Shown here: positions 10,801 to 20,468 of the stretch, piece after piece
How positions within the stretch are numbered: position 1 is the first letter of the stretch
Layout: each line of letters starts with the position of its first letter
Source of the DNA: Strigamia acuminata
Lineage: Eukaryota; Arthropoda; Chilopoda; Geophilomorpha; Linotaeniidae
DNA length: 64,000 nt
Assembly (NCBI GenBank): GCA_949358305.1
Contig: OX442324.1
Location: forward strand, 2,920,001-2,984,000
Direction of reading: 5' to 3'
Program-made: the position numbers and the translations under genes
The notes under the pieces: generated by a model
Told to the model about the DNA's origin: nothing
Seen by the model: only the letters and a program-made list of their open reading frames with translations
The model's database searches: none

Positions 10801-11086
10801 TCCATTTGCCCGTGATGAACTGCAGGACGAGAATGTGCAGGCGATGGTTGATTCGCACAGCGCGATTCACTTACCTGACTCGGAGGATACTGGTTCCTCC
10901 GACGAATCCATGCGATGTGAGCATGCTGAGCTTCCTGTCGATCAACCGACTACATCAAGTGGACGGCCGGTTCGTGAGAAGCGTCAGCCCGAGTGGATGA
11001 GAGATCCAAATGTGGTGCTCACAACGACAACGAGAAAGAGAAGGAAGAAAACGCCCAAGCAGGGAGAAGCTGGTCACGATGTTTGA
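7790..11086 (+). CDS. Retrotransposon pol: reverse transcriptase, RNase H, integrase
   Basis: One uninterrupted frame of 1098 residues overlaps the gag-protease frame by 85 bp. Reverse transcriptase shows LVVVRKKDGGVRLCGDYR, LDYRHAYQQ and the catalytic FVYQDDIL. RNase H shows VADASPVGVGAVLAQ and the IYTDHRPL strand. Integrase has an N-terminal HHCC zinc site (HDGH ... CAACVTC), then a core with acidic residues in IHVDYAGPL, VVSDNATCF and the E of NGRAERGVREFKERL. The last 250 residues are acidic, with a degenerate QPPRNE/QPPKGE-type repeat. The frame is intact, so the enzymes could be active; that is inference. Confidence 0.95.
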   Translation: MDVHQPSGASAEMQLAALLEKFAEIFEISLGAFNGPPIDLKIRADVTPRFFRPRPVPIPLRPQVEKEIDRLVAEGIFTPITFSEWATPLVVVRKKDGGVRLCGDYRSTINIAIEPDPYPLPSIADIFAQVGRARIFSKLDYRHAYQQLKLSQKSAIIAAVNTIKGLMAVNRLPFGTISSSGIFQRTAEGVVAGINKIFVYQDDILIATITVEEHLVILALVFERLTRKRLRLCRAKCVFCVTSIEFLGFQLANGGVSPLPNRIRAITEIGAPEDVTQVKSFLGLINFYGQFVKGLSTMAAPLYALLVKGQPWIWARQQVRAFQQIKLALVSAPVLKFYDLSRPAIVVADASPVGVGAVLAQLGTDNKEWPVVFASRSLSSAERNYGQVDKEALAILFAVKRFHQYICGRHFTIYTDHRPLLGILGRNRPISNIISPRMLRWALALACYDYELLFRRGVDVSNADALSRAPVDPPVKLQTNIHTFLTELTVESLIGKRELVLATRTDPILGEVVEMLKSGNWTAASDRKDLGPYKDRFVELSLDDGVIFWGERFVVPAALVQRALSLLHDGHVGVVSMKGRARAALWWPAVNTDIAVHCAACVTCKKLAPLPPRVQPVNWPRATLPWERIHVDYAGPLLGKMILIVVDAFLGWLEAQAVASATSAATIAVLRRLFAGYGLPATVVSDNATCFKSQEFRDFLARNAISQLWSPPWHPQSNGRAERGVREFKERLAKITSGSLEVRIARVLFAQHSSVGGRDGLSPAHRFRARPLRTHLQIVTSSSSHVVSTLENTEVSIRSFSTDDLVWYKVFPATTKLWRAAKVLKKKGMVLYEIIDVETSVVHVRHVNQMRARVQKLMTTGGPAGTVMSNRDQPAKGDLQVKSVAEELQEEQWMLVVSPPPPDLSSSSSGLSDQGDEVVVVPNQIVVIEPNLPLVVDVEQVIQVPGDEVIQPPRNEAIQPPKGELMQSPRDEVIIDGKRLSVCLERLEDLEPGTADEHVAEPAPPFARDELQDENVQAMVDSHSAIHLPDSEDTGSSDESMRCEHAELPVDQPTTSSGRPVREKRQPEWMRDPNVVLTTTTRKRRKKTPKQGEAGHDV

Positions 11087-11204
11087 GATGATTAATTTTT
11101 GTCTGAATGTTTGAGATGTTTATGTTATATGAATTTAGAGAATCTTTTGTAGAAAATATTGCGTTTATTTAACTGAGAATTTGATGCCTCAAATTGGGGA
11201 GTAA

Positions 11205-11409
11205 TGTTGTGTTTAACGACGATAAATGATGTCTAAATTGTTATTGTAACGAAGGTTCGTGTTGATTGTTGTCTTGGTTGCTTTGGCAACCAAGCTGGAA
11301 TAAATCAGTTGTTGTATAAATGTGAGAATGAGTGGTTCATTCCGGAGGCCTCTCCTTCTGGTTAGGCCTGGAACATTATTTGTGTTTAAATCATGATAAA
11401 GACACAAAA
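11205..11409 (+). repeat. 3' long terminal repeat
   Basis: Same sequence as 6601-6805. It is preceded by the purine-rich AAATTGGGGAGTAA, a probable polypurine tract, and followed by the target duplication TTAAT. Confidence 0.95.
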
Positions 11410-11414
11410 TTAAT

Positions 11415-12984
11415 TTAAAAGGAGGGAGATGTAACGATCTATAAATATCATTATATTTAATAAACAGAAGTTTCAAAAAGTGAAAATTAATTGTTTTAAT
11501 CGTTTTTACTTTGGATTTTTGGAGTGGTGATTGGGGGGTTGCCGTGTTAACCCATTTGGGAGTAATCAGGAAATGAGTAATTTATTATATTGTATTGTTA
11601 AGTATTTATAAATTTCAATTTTGTTTTTGTTCCTAAATCTTTGTTACTTCAGACTTTGGCCAAGAAGAAACGGCCACAGCAGCACCCTACCTACCAACTA
11701 ACATTCAGATGGTATTAGGTATTAGACAGGACTGAAGGAGTAGCATTCTTAATTTATTTATTTATTGTTGTTTTTTTTTTATTTGTTTCTTTGATTTTTT
11801 TTATCAATTTGAGTTTCTTTTTATTAGTTTTTTTTTATCAGTTTGTTTTTTATCAATTTGAAGTCAGTTGGTAAAACAAATTTTAAAATGATTAATATAA
11901 TTTTTCTTGTTGTGCTTTCTCATTTTTAAAGCGTTGATTTCTTTACGGGACGTGTGTGGTCTACCACGATTTTGTTTTGACGATCTAAATTCAATGGAGG
12001 TAAGTCACGCAATATTGTGCTCGCTCTGAAATGGTATTCATTTTTCTTTCTTCATCGTAGGCGCACACTTCATTCTTTTGTGAAAATTTGATCTGGACAA
12101 GCAAGCCAGCCCCGACCAAGCCAGTTTTCAAAAAGCGCAAGCCAGTCTCGACCAAACCAGTTTTCAAAAGGCGCAATTGGGCCCAAATGATGCCAGTTGT
12201 AAGCGTCCGAGCAACACCGAAAAGATCTCTAAAGGTCTGCATTACCGGTACGTTGCCGCTCAAAATTGGACGTAAGCCGTTGCAAAAAGAAAAAAAGCAA
12301 AACTTAAAAAAAGTTAAGGGCAGGATGTAAGTTAGTAAAATATCCAGTAATTTGAGGAATAATTGGTGGGTTCGGTTTCCAGTTTAACTGCTTCAAAACA
12401 ATCGTGTTTTGGCAAGTGGTGGAATTTTTTTTTCGAGGGGATACGGAAGAGGAAAGAGTGAGGGGGATGTCAATCATAATGACATTTATAATACAGGTGG
12501 CCGGTCGTCCACGCCTACCTTTCCATCCATTGACGGAAATCGGACTGTACATGAGAAATTGGCGAGACTGGAACATCGTTCAACAGCGCAAGAGACAAAA
12601 AGTTTGAAATTAGTGAAAGAAAGACGCCCGTGCTCTAGAACTTATCTATTTATTTATGTTTTATATTTTTGTTATGTATTGCGCATAATTACAACCAACA
12701 ATGGTCATTGCAAGTTGCTAGGCAGTACGTTGCCTAGAGACATCTTTCTTGTTAGCAATAATATAGTCGGCTTACTAAACTCAATCAGATCACACGTCTG
12801 GTCTTTATTCGGGCTTTTAGGCCCAGAACAGAACGTTTCCATGCAGTCTGAGTTATATCAAGCACCGATATAACAATTTTTATTTTTTATTTTTTATTTT
12901 TTTTTAAAATTTAGTACGTGTTACTTGGGAAAACTCGACTATGAACCTAGTTAGTTAACCCAAATATTTAGGGAAGAAGCTTTT
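11415..12984. other. Decayed repeat region downstream of the retrotransposon
   Basis: No intact gene. A 36-bp direct repeat at about 12100-12172 reads as two 12-residue units, KPAPTKPVFKKR and KPVSTKPVFKRR. A frame around 12409-12600 and an LTR-like segment near 12690-12870 with TTTAGGCCCAGAAC look like remnants of an LTR element. The rest is low-complexity T- and A-rich sequence. Confidence 0.4.
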
Positions 12985-13272
12985 GTTACATATGTATAGA
13001 TGACTCGACATTGCGCACTGCATATCAATATTGTAACAATCAATCATTGTAACGATAGTTGCTAGGAGACAACCCCTAGCAACATCGTCTTTTAATAAAT
13101 ACAGTCAGTCGACTTTTCTAAATTGCACCGTTCGCATTGTCTTCTCGCATTGTCTTCTCTTTCATTGGCCGTTTAGGCCCAAAAGACATTCTATGACGGC
13201 CATGCCTTGGCATGGCCTGAGTACATCATCATCAATCAACATGAATATTTATTAGTGGCGCAGTCGACAGGA
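12985..13272 (+). repeat. Degenerate LTR with primer-binding site of a related gypsy element
   Basis: TGGCGCAGTCGACAGG at 13256-13271 shares its first 12 bases with the primer-binding site of the intact element. The preceding sequence contains TGTAACGATAGTTGCTAGG, a CTAGG/CCTAG palindrome and TTTTAATAAATACAG, in the same order as the palindrome and AATAAA region of the intact LTR. The left boundary is approximate. No matching second LTR or pol was found, so this is a solo or truncated relic. Confidence 0.6.
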
Positions 13273-14445
13273 GCTTCCACGCGACAAACGCGCCAAGGAG
13301 GTGCTTCCAAGCGACCCTCGTAAGAAAGAGGTGCTACCACGGAGGAACACTCGTGCACCGGAAGTAATTCCACGCGACAAACGCGCCAAGGAGGACAATT
13401 CACGCGCCAAGCAAGAAAAAAACATTTATAACATTTATAACATTTTATAACTGGAATCCACAGACCAAGGTTTCGTTACATTCATTTTTTTTTTATTGGT
13501 AAATTTTATTAGGTTAGAAAGGGTTTGCAAGGATGGACTAATTGTCAGTTTGCCTGACATCCCTTTAACGTACGGCACTACCAGCTGCAAAAACAACTTC
13601 CAGAACAACTAGAAACAGCAAACAAATGGCCAATAAGTGGAGGAACATTTCAAAAAACCAAGGTACGACTGGCAGAATTAGCAATCAAGAGTCGGCTGAA
13701 TTAAAAATTTGAATTTTTATAAATAACGTTATAAATACAAGAATTTTAAGAAATAGGTTTAGAAGTCTAAAATCGCGGATTCAACAAGAAATGCAACTTC
13801 AAGAGACAAAAGGCGCGGTTTCAACAAGAAAACCATCAAGATGCAAGTCTCAACCGGAGAACAGATAATAGGAGGAGATATTATTATGAGGTCATTAGTT
13901 TTAAGTTTCGATTGTTTGTGCTTTAAAAGCAAAGCTGGCGAATAAAGGATGCCAAGTAACGTTGAAAAGGTATTTTCAGAAAACCAATAAACCAATTAAT
14001 TAAGTAGGAATAGTTAAAAATATGAGGCCTATTATTTTTTTAATTAGGTGTTTTTCTCCATTTTTTCAATAATTTTCAGATAAATTTCAGAATCCACGCG
14101 CCAAACGCGCCAAGGAGGAGAATCCACGCGCCCCTCGCGCGAAAGAAGTGCTCCCACGCACCAAACGCGCCAAGGAGGAGAATCCATCAAGATGCAAGTC
14201 TCAACCGGAGAACAGATAATAGGAGGAGATATTATTATGAGGTCATTAGTTTTAAGTTTCGATTGTTTGTGCTTTAAAAGCAAAGCTGGCGAATAAAGGA
14301 TGTCAAGTAACGTTGAAAAGGTATTTTCAGAAAACCAATAAACCAATTAATTAAGTAGGAATAGTTAAAAATATGAGGCCTATTATTTTTTTAATTAGGT
14401 GTTTTTCTCCATTTCTTCAATGATTTTTCAGATAAATTTCAAACA
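13255..14445. repeat. Locally duplicated block with GC-rich CGCGCCAAGGAGGA units
   Basis: A segment of about 245 bp beginning ATGCAAGTCTCAACCGGAG occurs near 13852-14090 and again near 14192-14440, almost unchanged, with a 340-bp period. GC-rich repeats of the form CGCCAAACGCGCCAAGGAGG occur at about 13276, 13376, 14100 and 14162. They stand out against the AT-rich background. No durable open frame follows them. The block sits behind the degenerate primer-binding site, so it may be an element leader. Confidence 0.55.
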
Positions 14446-16600
14446 AACTGACCACAATCCACACTGCAGTAGGAAAACAGCAATGTTCTATTTGCCATTT
14501 GGTTTTTTTTCTTTTTGAAATTATTTTAAGATACAATGTCCATCATGCACAAAAGGACGAGGATTGGCCAAGGTTTCCTTACGTTCATGCCCAAGAAGCC
14601 AACATTTTTTTATTGATAAATTTTATTAGTTAGAAAGGGTTTGCAAGAGGATATTGCAACAACTACAGATGCAACAATTACAAGAACATCTGCAACAACT
14701 ACAAGAACATCTGCAAGAGACAGAAATTGTGTAGATTCAAAACAACGACAACCTACAATGCTAAAACACACACCCAAATGGATTGGAAAGGATTTGGCAT
14801 CGACTAAATTTCATTATTTTTTTCTTTCAATTTTTTTTGTTACTTTTTGTTATTTGGAAAGGGGGATGGCGCAGAGAGTTGTGATCCAACTCAAAGAATG
14901 TACCAATAAAGTTGTTATAAATAAAATAAAATAAATTCATTAATATAGTTTAGTCATTAATGTGGTTTCCTCACCTCAAGACTGTCGAGCAATTGAAAGA
15001 ACTGTGGGAGTAAATTTGGAAAGAAAAATTTCCTACAGAGTATCCACAAGAAAGATATCACTACTACTACCAGGAAAAGACGACTAGACTACGACTACGA
15101 CTACGACTACGATTCAATTGTTTGAAATTTTACCAATCAATTTATCTCGAAAGGTTAAACAGGGTTTACTAATAATAAATATAATTTAAAGTTATAAACG
15201 ATTCAATTTTTGCCATGTTCGCAATGTTTGGTCCCATGGGAGAAAAAGGTTTGCAAGGTGACCAAGGACAGCCAGGGTTCAGTTATCCGGGTCAGAAGAA
15301 AGCCAAGAATTACCGCCAGTGATCGTGTCAAGAAACACAACGTTGTCACAAGATGCTCGAAAATTAGCGAACGATTTGAATATATACCATCACGAGCAAT
15401 CGTTTCAAAGATGCGATGAGTAAAGTGCAGGCCGAGAAAAACAAGAAAGAAATGCTGTGAACTCTAGAAAAACTCGAAAAATTGAAGGAAGTGAAATGTA
15501 CGGGCGAAGAAAACGAGTGGAAATCGAGTTACGACAGAGAAGAACAGCAACTACACATGGAAAAACTAGTTGAGGACATAATGCGAGTCGATGTTGTTGA
15601 TGAGGCATGGCAGGCGAATTGAAAATTGCAACCACAGCAAGACAATAAATAGGACAAAACACGAGTGAGGTGTTGGAAAAGCGGGAGTGAAAAGCAAAAC
15701 CCTTAGCCAATTTCGTTGTAGGAGCAACAAAGAACTAGTTGGATTTACTATTTCAAATCAATGGAGAAGTTGATTTCGAGAAAGGTATCAGATGATGAAA
15801 AGATAGATAGCAAAATATTCTTGACAAATGGTAAATGCTACACTTTGATGTAATGTGTAGTGTGCATTTTGTCAACCAGAGCTCTCTTTTAGCATTAACC
15901 AGGGGTGACCACGAGGAGGTAGAGAGTTGGATTTTACACCCCCACATTCAAATAAAGAACAGAGAAAATTTGAAACAAATATTACAGTAGACCGTACCCA
16001 TTCCTAACTAAATAAAATGAAAAATTATCCTTAACCCTATTTGGAATGGAACTCGCAGAAACGAACACAAATGAAACTAATGTAGCAATAGGAACCCGTT
16101 CATTTCTAATGAATTTTTGTGTAGAATTTCTACATTACTACTTAAATTCATTTAAATACAATACGTACAAGATAAGTCATAAATTAAATGAAAATCAATG
16201 CAAAATCCTATTTGGAACAGACTAAGCCGAACATACGAACCGAATTCTATCCCCAAACAATGCAAACGAACACAGCGACAGCACTACTGCGTGTTTACCA
16301 CGTGAAAAGAGTAAGTAGCGCGCGAGGTAGAGCGCCACCTTTTTCGAGTAGCGGATAACGACAACGTGCTGGACGACCAGGAATGACTAATGGTGTTAAC
16401 GGAGTTGTTAACGCAGGGACTCACCGGTCACCGCACCAAAAGTGGGACACACGAAGCGAAATTAATCAAACTAAAAAATACCTAACAGATGATAAATAAC
16501 AAATCCCAACGCTCTATGTCTATGGTTATACTTGTATTCAAATGCTTAGAGCATTAGTCATTCCTGGTGTGATGGAAAAATTTTAAAACGGAGCACGCTG
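14446..16600 (+). pseudogene. Broken Gly-X-Y and coiled-coil reading frames; otherwise non-genic
   Basis: At 15215 an ATG opens a short frame containing GPMGEKGLQGDQGQPG, five collagen-type Gly-X-Y triplets, before a stop. Further on, about 15420-15625, a charged coiled-coil-like frame (KVQAEKNKKEML, stop, TLEKLEKLKEVKCTGEENEW) is interrupted by an in-frame TGA and ends at 15620. A motif related to GAAAGGGTTTGCAAG also appears near 13525 and 14633. The remaining sequence to 16600 has no gene I can support and includes the GTPBP8 upstream region. Confidence 0.3.
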
Positions 16601-16652
16601 TCGTCATCCATTCCTCCTCTTCCTTCCTTGATTCTTCGCTTTTCGTTTCGTG

Positions 16653-17993
16653 ATGTCGATCTCTGTCTCCAGCCGTCTCCTATGCCGACACGTATTAAAA
16701 AAAAATTTACTTAGGTTTAGTAGTACAGTCGAGTATCCCTATATTGCAAAAAAGAGAAATAAAGCTTTCGTCGACCTTTATTCCGATCCATCCAACCAAT
16801 TGCAGAAATGGTTAAAAATCCCTCTATTCAGAGAAGACGAAAAACCCTTCACGGCAGACAAAAAAGCGATCTTACAAGCTAAGAGATTATACAAATCATC
16901 AAAAACACATGAAATTAAATTCGTCAGGTCGGTTTTTGATAATCCTGAACATTATCCCGTTTATGCCAAAGCGAATTTACCCGAGGTAAACAAAAATTAA
17001 GAAATTAAAATTCCATTGAAACAAATGAAATAAATAAATAAATGAATAAACAAATAAAATACACATTCCACTTGCAGGTTTTATTTTTGGGACGCAGTAA
17101 TTGTGGAAAATCGAGCTTAATCCAGGCGTTTTTCAAGCACGATGCAAATCTAGTGCGAATATCGAAAATACCCGTAAGAGAACATGAAATCAGATTTTTC
17201 ATTTACTCACTAGGTGCATTCATTGTAAAGTCATTTAAACTTGTTTATATATTTTTTTTAAACCAATCTAAATGTTAGATTTTACGTTTCATTTTTTACA
17301 TGGTCAATTCCAAATTCCTCATTCACAGGGACACACGAAACTTCTGAATTTTTTCAAAGCCGGAGACAAATTCGTGTTGGTCGACGCACCCGGTTACGGG
17401 GAAAACGAACCTGAGAATTACAGACCGGCGGTGGAAACGTATTTAGCCACGAGAAACAAGTAATCAACAAAATCAAATCTTTTGTGTTGTTTTATGCGCC
17501 GCTTTTTGTCCCACAGCTTGCGAAGAACATTTCTTCTTGTCGACGCTTCACTCGGAATCGTCAACAGAGACATCCTTGCGATTGAAATGTTAGAAAACAG
17601 CAAAAGGCCTTTCGCTGTAATAATTAATTTTTTTTTTTAAATCGTTTAATTTAATTCATCACTTTTTCTCATAATTTTTTTCCCAGTTAGTAATGACGAA
17701 AATTGACAAGACGCCGATTTCCTTGCAATTGACGAATTTATTGGAATTGCAACGAATTCGGGATAAAAATTCATTTTCATATTGTTATCCTCAACCGTTC
17801 CTCGTCAGGTACAATTTGAAATTTAACTAAAAAATTGTTTCAACCGATAAATCGAATTATTGTTTTTAGCGGGATCACACACGAAGGATTAGGCTTCTTG
17901 CAGGCTTTTATCGCTCACGTGACATCCGATGTTGACTTGGATAACAATTCGACGAAACTCGGAACATATTCACCTTTATTAACAAATGAATAA
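16653..17993 (+). CDS. GTPBP8: EngB/YihA-type GTPase, mitochondrial GTPBP8-like
   Basis: Exons 16653-16985, 17078-17173, 17329-17459, 17517-17616, 17687-17808 and 17870-17993 give 301 residues in one frame, near the human length. GTPase motifs appear in order: G1 GRSNCGKSS (residues 116-124), G3 DAPGYG, G4 TKID and G5 SGITHEGLG. The GRSN-type P loop is typical of the EngB family. The N terminus (ISVSSRLLCRHVLKKNLLRF) is basic and free of acids, like a mitochondrial import signal. Bacterial EngB helps ribosome large-subunit maturation; GTPBP8 is thought to do so in mitochondria. An ATG preceded by GTG was used as the start. The gene converges on THOC2. Confidence 0.93.
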
Positions 17994-18405
17994 ATGATAC
18001 CATTAAAAGTCTTCACTTTTGTTCGTAATGCAGTACATAAAATAAACTATTTTTACTAACATTAAATGGTTTCCTTTTTAATTTTATATAATAATAGTTC
18101 AACTAATTGAATAAGCATAAACGTGGAATGACATACCGAAAAAGGTAAAAACTTTAAATTAAATTTCATTTTTTTCTCGCCATGCTTTGCACTTAACTTA
18201 GCACTTCGCTTAGCAAATACAATGCTAAAAAAATACAAATTATTTCTTCGAACGAAATAAATTTTTTAAAAAAATAATAAAATAAATTGCAAGAATTAAT
18301 TTTTTAAGTTGATTTTCGACTTTTCTTTAACGGGAATTTCTCTCTTCTACGAACGAAAGATTCGTCAATTCGGCTTTCAGTGAGCAAGAATTAAGAAAAC
18401 AAATT
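17994..18405. other. Convergent 3' ends of GTPBP8 and THOC2
   Basis: 411 bp of AT-rich sequence with AATAAA-like signals on both strands. No exon seen. Confidence 0.5.
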
Positions 18406-20424
18406 TTATAAAACACGTCGAGTTTTCTCATATTTATGTAACCGAAAAGGATATTGTTTTTTCTCGTCGTTCTTGCGATCACGATTGCGATCCTTGTCTC
18501 CGCTTCCTTCTCTATGGTGATAATCTTTCTCTCGGTCGGGATCTCCGTTGTGCTGGCGAGATACTTTACCTGCAAGGTAAATAAAATGAGTAAAAAGTTA
18601 TTATTGATGTTGATTGTAATTAATTTTTTTTTTTTTTTTTTTACCTCCATTGTCTTCTTTTCGTCTTTTGCCTTCCGAAGATGACGGAACTTGTTCAGCG
18701 AACTAAATAAGATTAATCCGCAAATATTGAGTTTACGATTGGAAAAAGGAAAGAAAAGAAAAGAAATAAACCGAAAATTCATTTTGAACACTAAAATTAA
18801 AACAATTTGAGAAAACAACTCTGCTATACACAAAAATATCTTTAAATGCAAACTTTTAAATTAAAATTAAGGAAATACAAAAAAAAATAACCCTAGAATC
18901 AACATAAAAACACATTCAAATCATTACAAAAGGATATATTTTATAAATACATCAGATGTATTACAATATTTAACAAATGCTACACAAAAATTCATTAAAC
19001 CAATCTTCAAAAATAAATGCCAACATGAGTAAAACATCATCAGTAAGTGATAGAAATGTTTACACAACTTGAAGTTAATACAAAAACAACATCCAAACAA
19101 AAAAAGTAATAATTACATTAAACAGCAGAAATGTTTTCAGAATTGTTACAAATAAATATAAATTATTTATCTCATGAAATTTCCACGCCGCCGCCATTTT
19201 CAAAAATGGCGAAATCTTAAAAAATCATTAAAAAAGCGTGGAAAATGCATAAAACAAATAACCAAAACATATTTCATACACAAATATATATACATAATAT
19301 ATTTGTACATAAAATAAATTTTTAAAAAAATAAGAGAAAAATTGAAAAGGAAATTTCAATTTGTCGGTTGCTCACTCGTTTCTTCCTCTCGATTTTTTCT
19401 TTTTTTTCCTTCTGCTTGAGCAATTCACGTTCGGGCTCACGGGACCTGGACTTCTCTCGACTAATCTTCTCTTTCACTTTTTCGTCTTTAGATTTCTCTT
19501 CGCGTCGAAGATTCTGCGGGACGACAAGAATCCTCATCATTCTTATATGATCGGTCAATATCGCTGAGCATAGGCGGTGGATTTTGAATTTTCCGCGACA
19601 TCATCTCAACCGCTCGTTGCTTAATTTCAAAAGGTTGATGGGAGAGACAGAGAGAGAGACGAAGCCAAATTCCAATCTCGTTGCCCCCCCAACCCCCAGC
19701 AACAACAAACAATATTTTCTTCTTCTTCTTCTTCTTCGTTTGTTTTCTCATTTTCTTTTTTTTTCGGTAACAACATCACAATTTGCAAACATGTACAGCA
19801 CACAGTTCTCAATAAAAATAGAAAATGCATTTGCAAATTAGAAATAATTTTTGTGTTGGTTCCCCCTGAGATGAGATAAAATATATCTTTTTTTCTTTTT
19901 TTGTAAAGATTTCTTCTTGGAAGACATTTTTCTCCTTTTAGCGCAAAAAACCTTCATCAGCGGACTCATTTAAACACGGGCACTTCCCAATGGCGCTCAT
20001 CCTATTCACAATGAAGCATAGTTTGTATTCCACTGATTCTTCATCTTCGCACAATAAAAATATTTCGAAATAAAAATTAAAATTAAAAAATAAAAGCAAA
20101 ACGAATTTTCCTCCAGTTAAAAGTAATAATAATAATAATACTAATACCGGTAATAATAATAATAATAACTTCCGGTTATTAAAAAAAAATTAAAAATTAG
20201 TTCATCCATTTTCCTCAAATAAAAACATCTCACGAGAGAGAAAAACTATGGAATTTAAAAGTCCAAGTCCAGTCCAGGATATAAACCCAAATATGGATGG
20301 CTATTGAAGACATTTTTCAAAAAAAAACATCGTATCATTGGGATCAACAGCAAACAATTTCATTTTGCACTTCTTCACAAACTGCAGCCAGCAGTAGTGG
20401 AACTTTTTTTTGCCAATAATGATG

Positions 20425-20468
<44 letters not shown>

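Larger units (their letters stand above)
6601..11409 (+). mobile_element. Ty3/gypsy LTR retrotransposon, young copy
   Basis: The element is bounded by two 205-bp LTRs that I read as identical. TTAAT flanks both ends (6596-6600 and 11410-11414), a perfect 5-bp target duplication. Inside lie a primer-binding site, a short gag-protease frame, and an intact pol frame ordered reverse transcriptase, RNase H, integrase. That order places it in Ty3/gypsy rather than Ty1/copia. There is no envelope frame. Identical LTRs mean a recent insertion. The gag portion seems to lack a capsid domain (see the gag entry), so this copy may depend on others. Confidence 0.95.
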
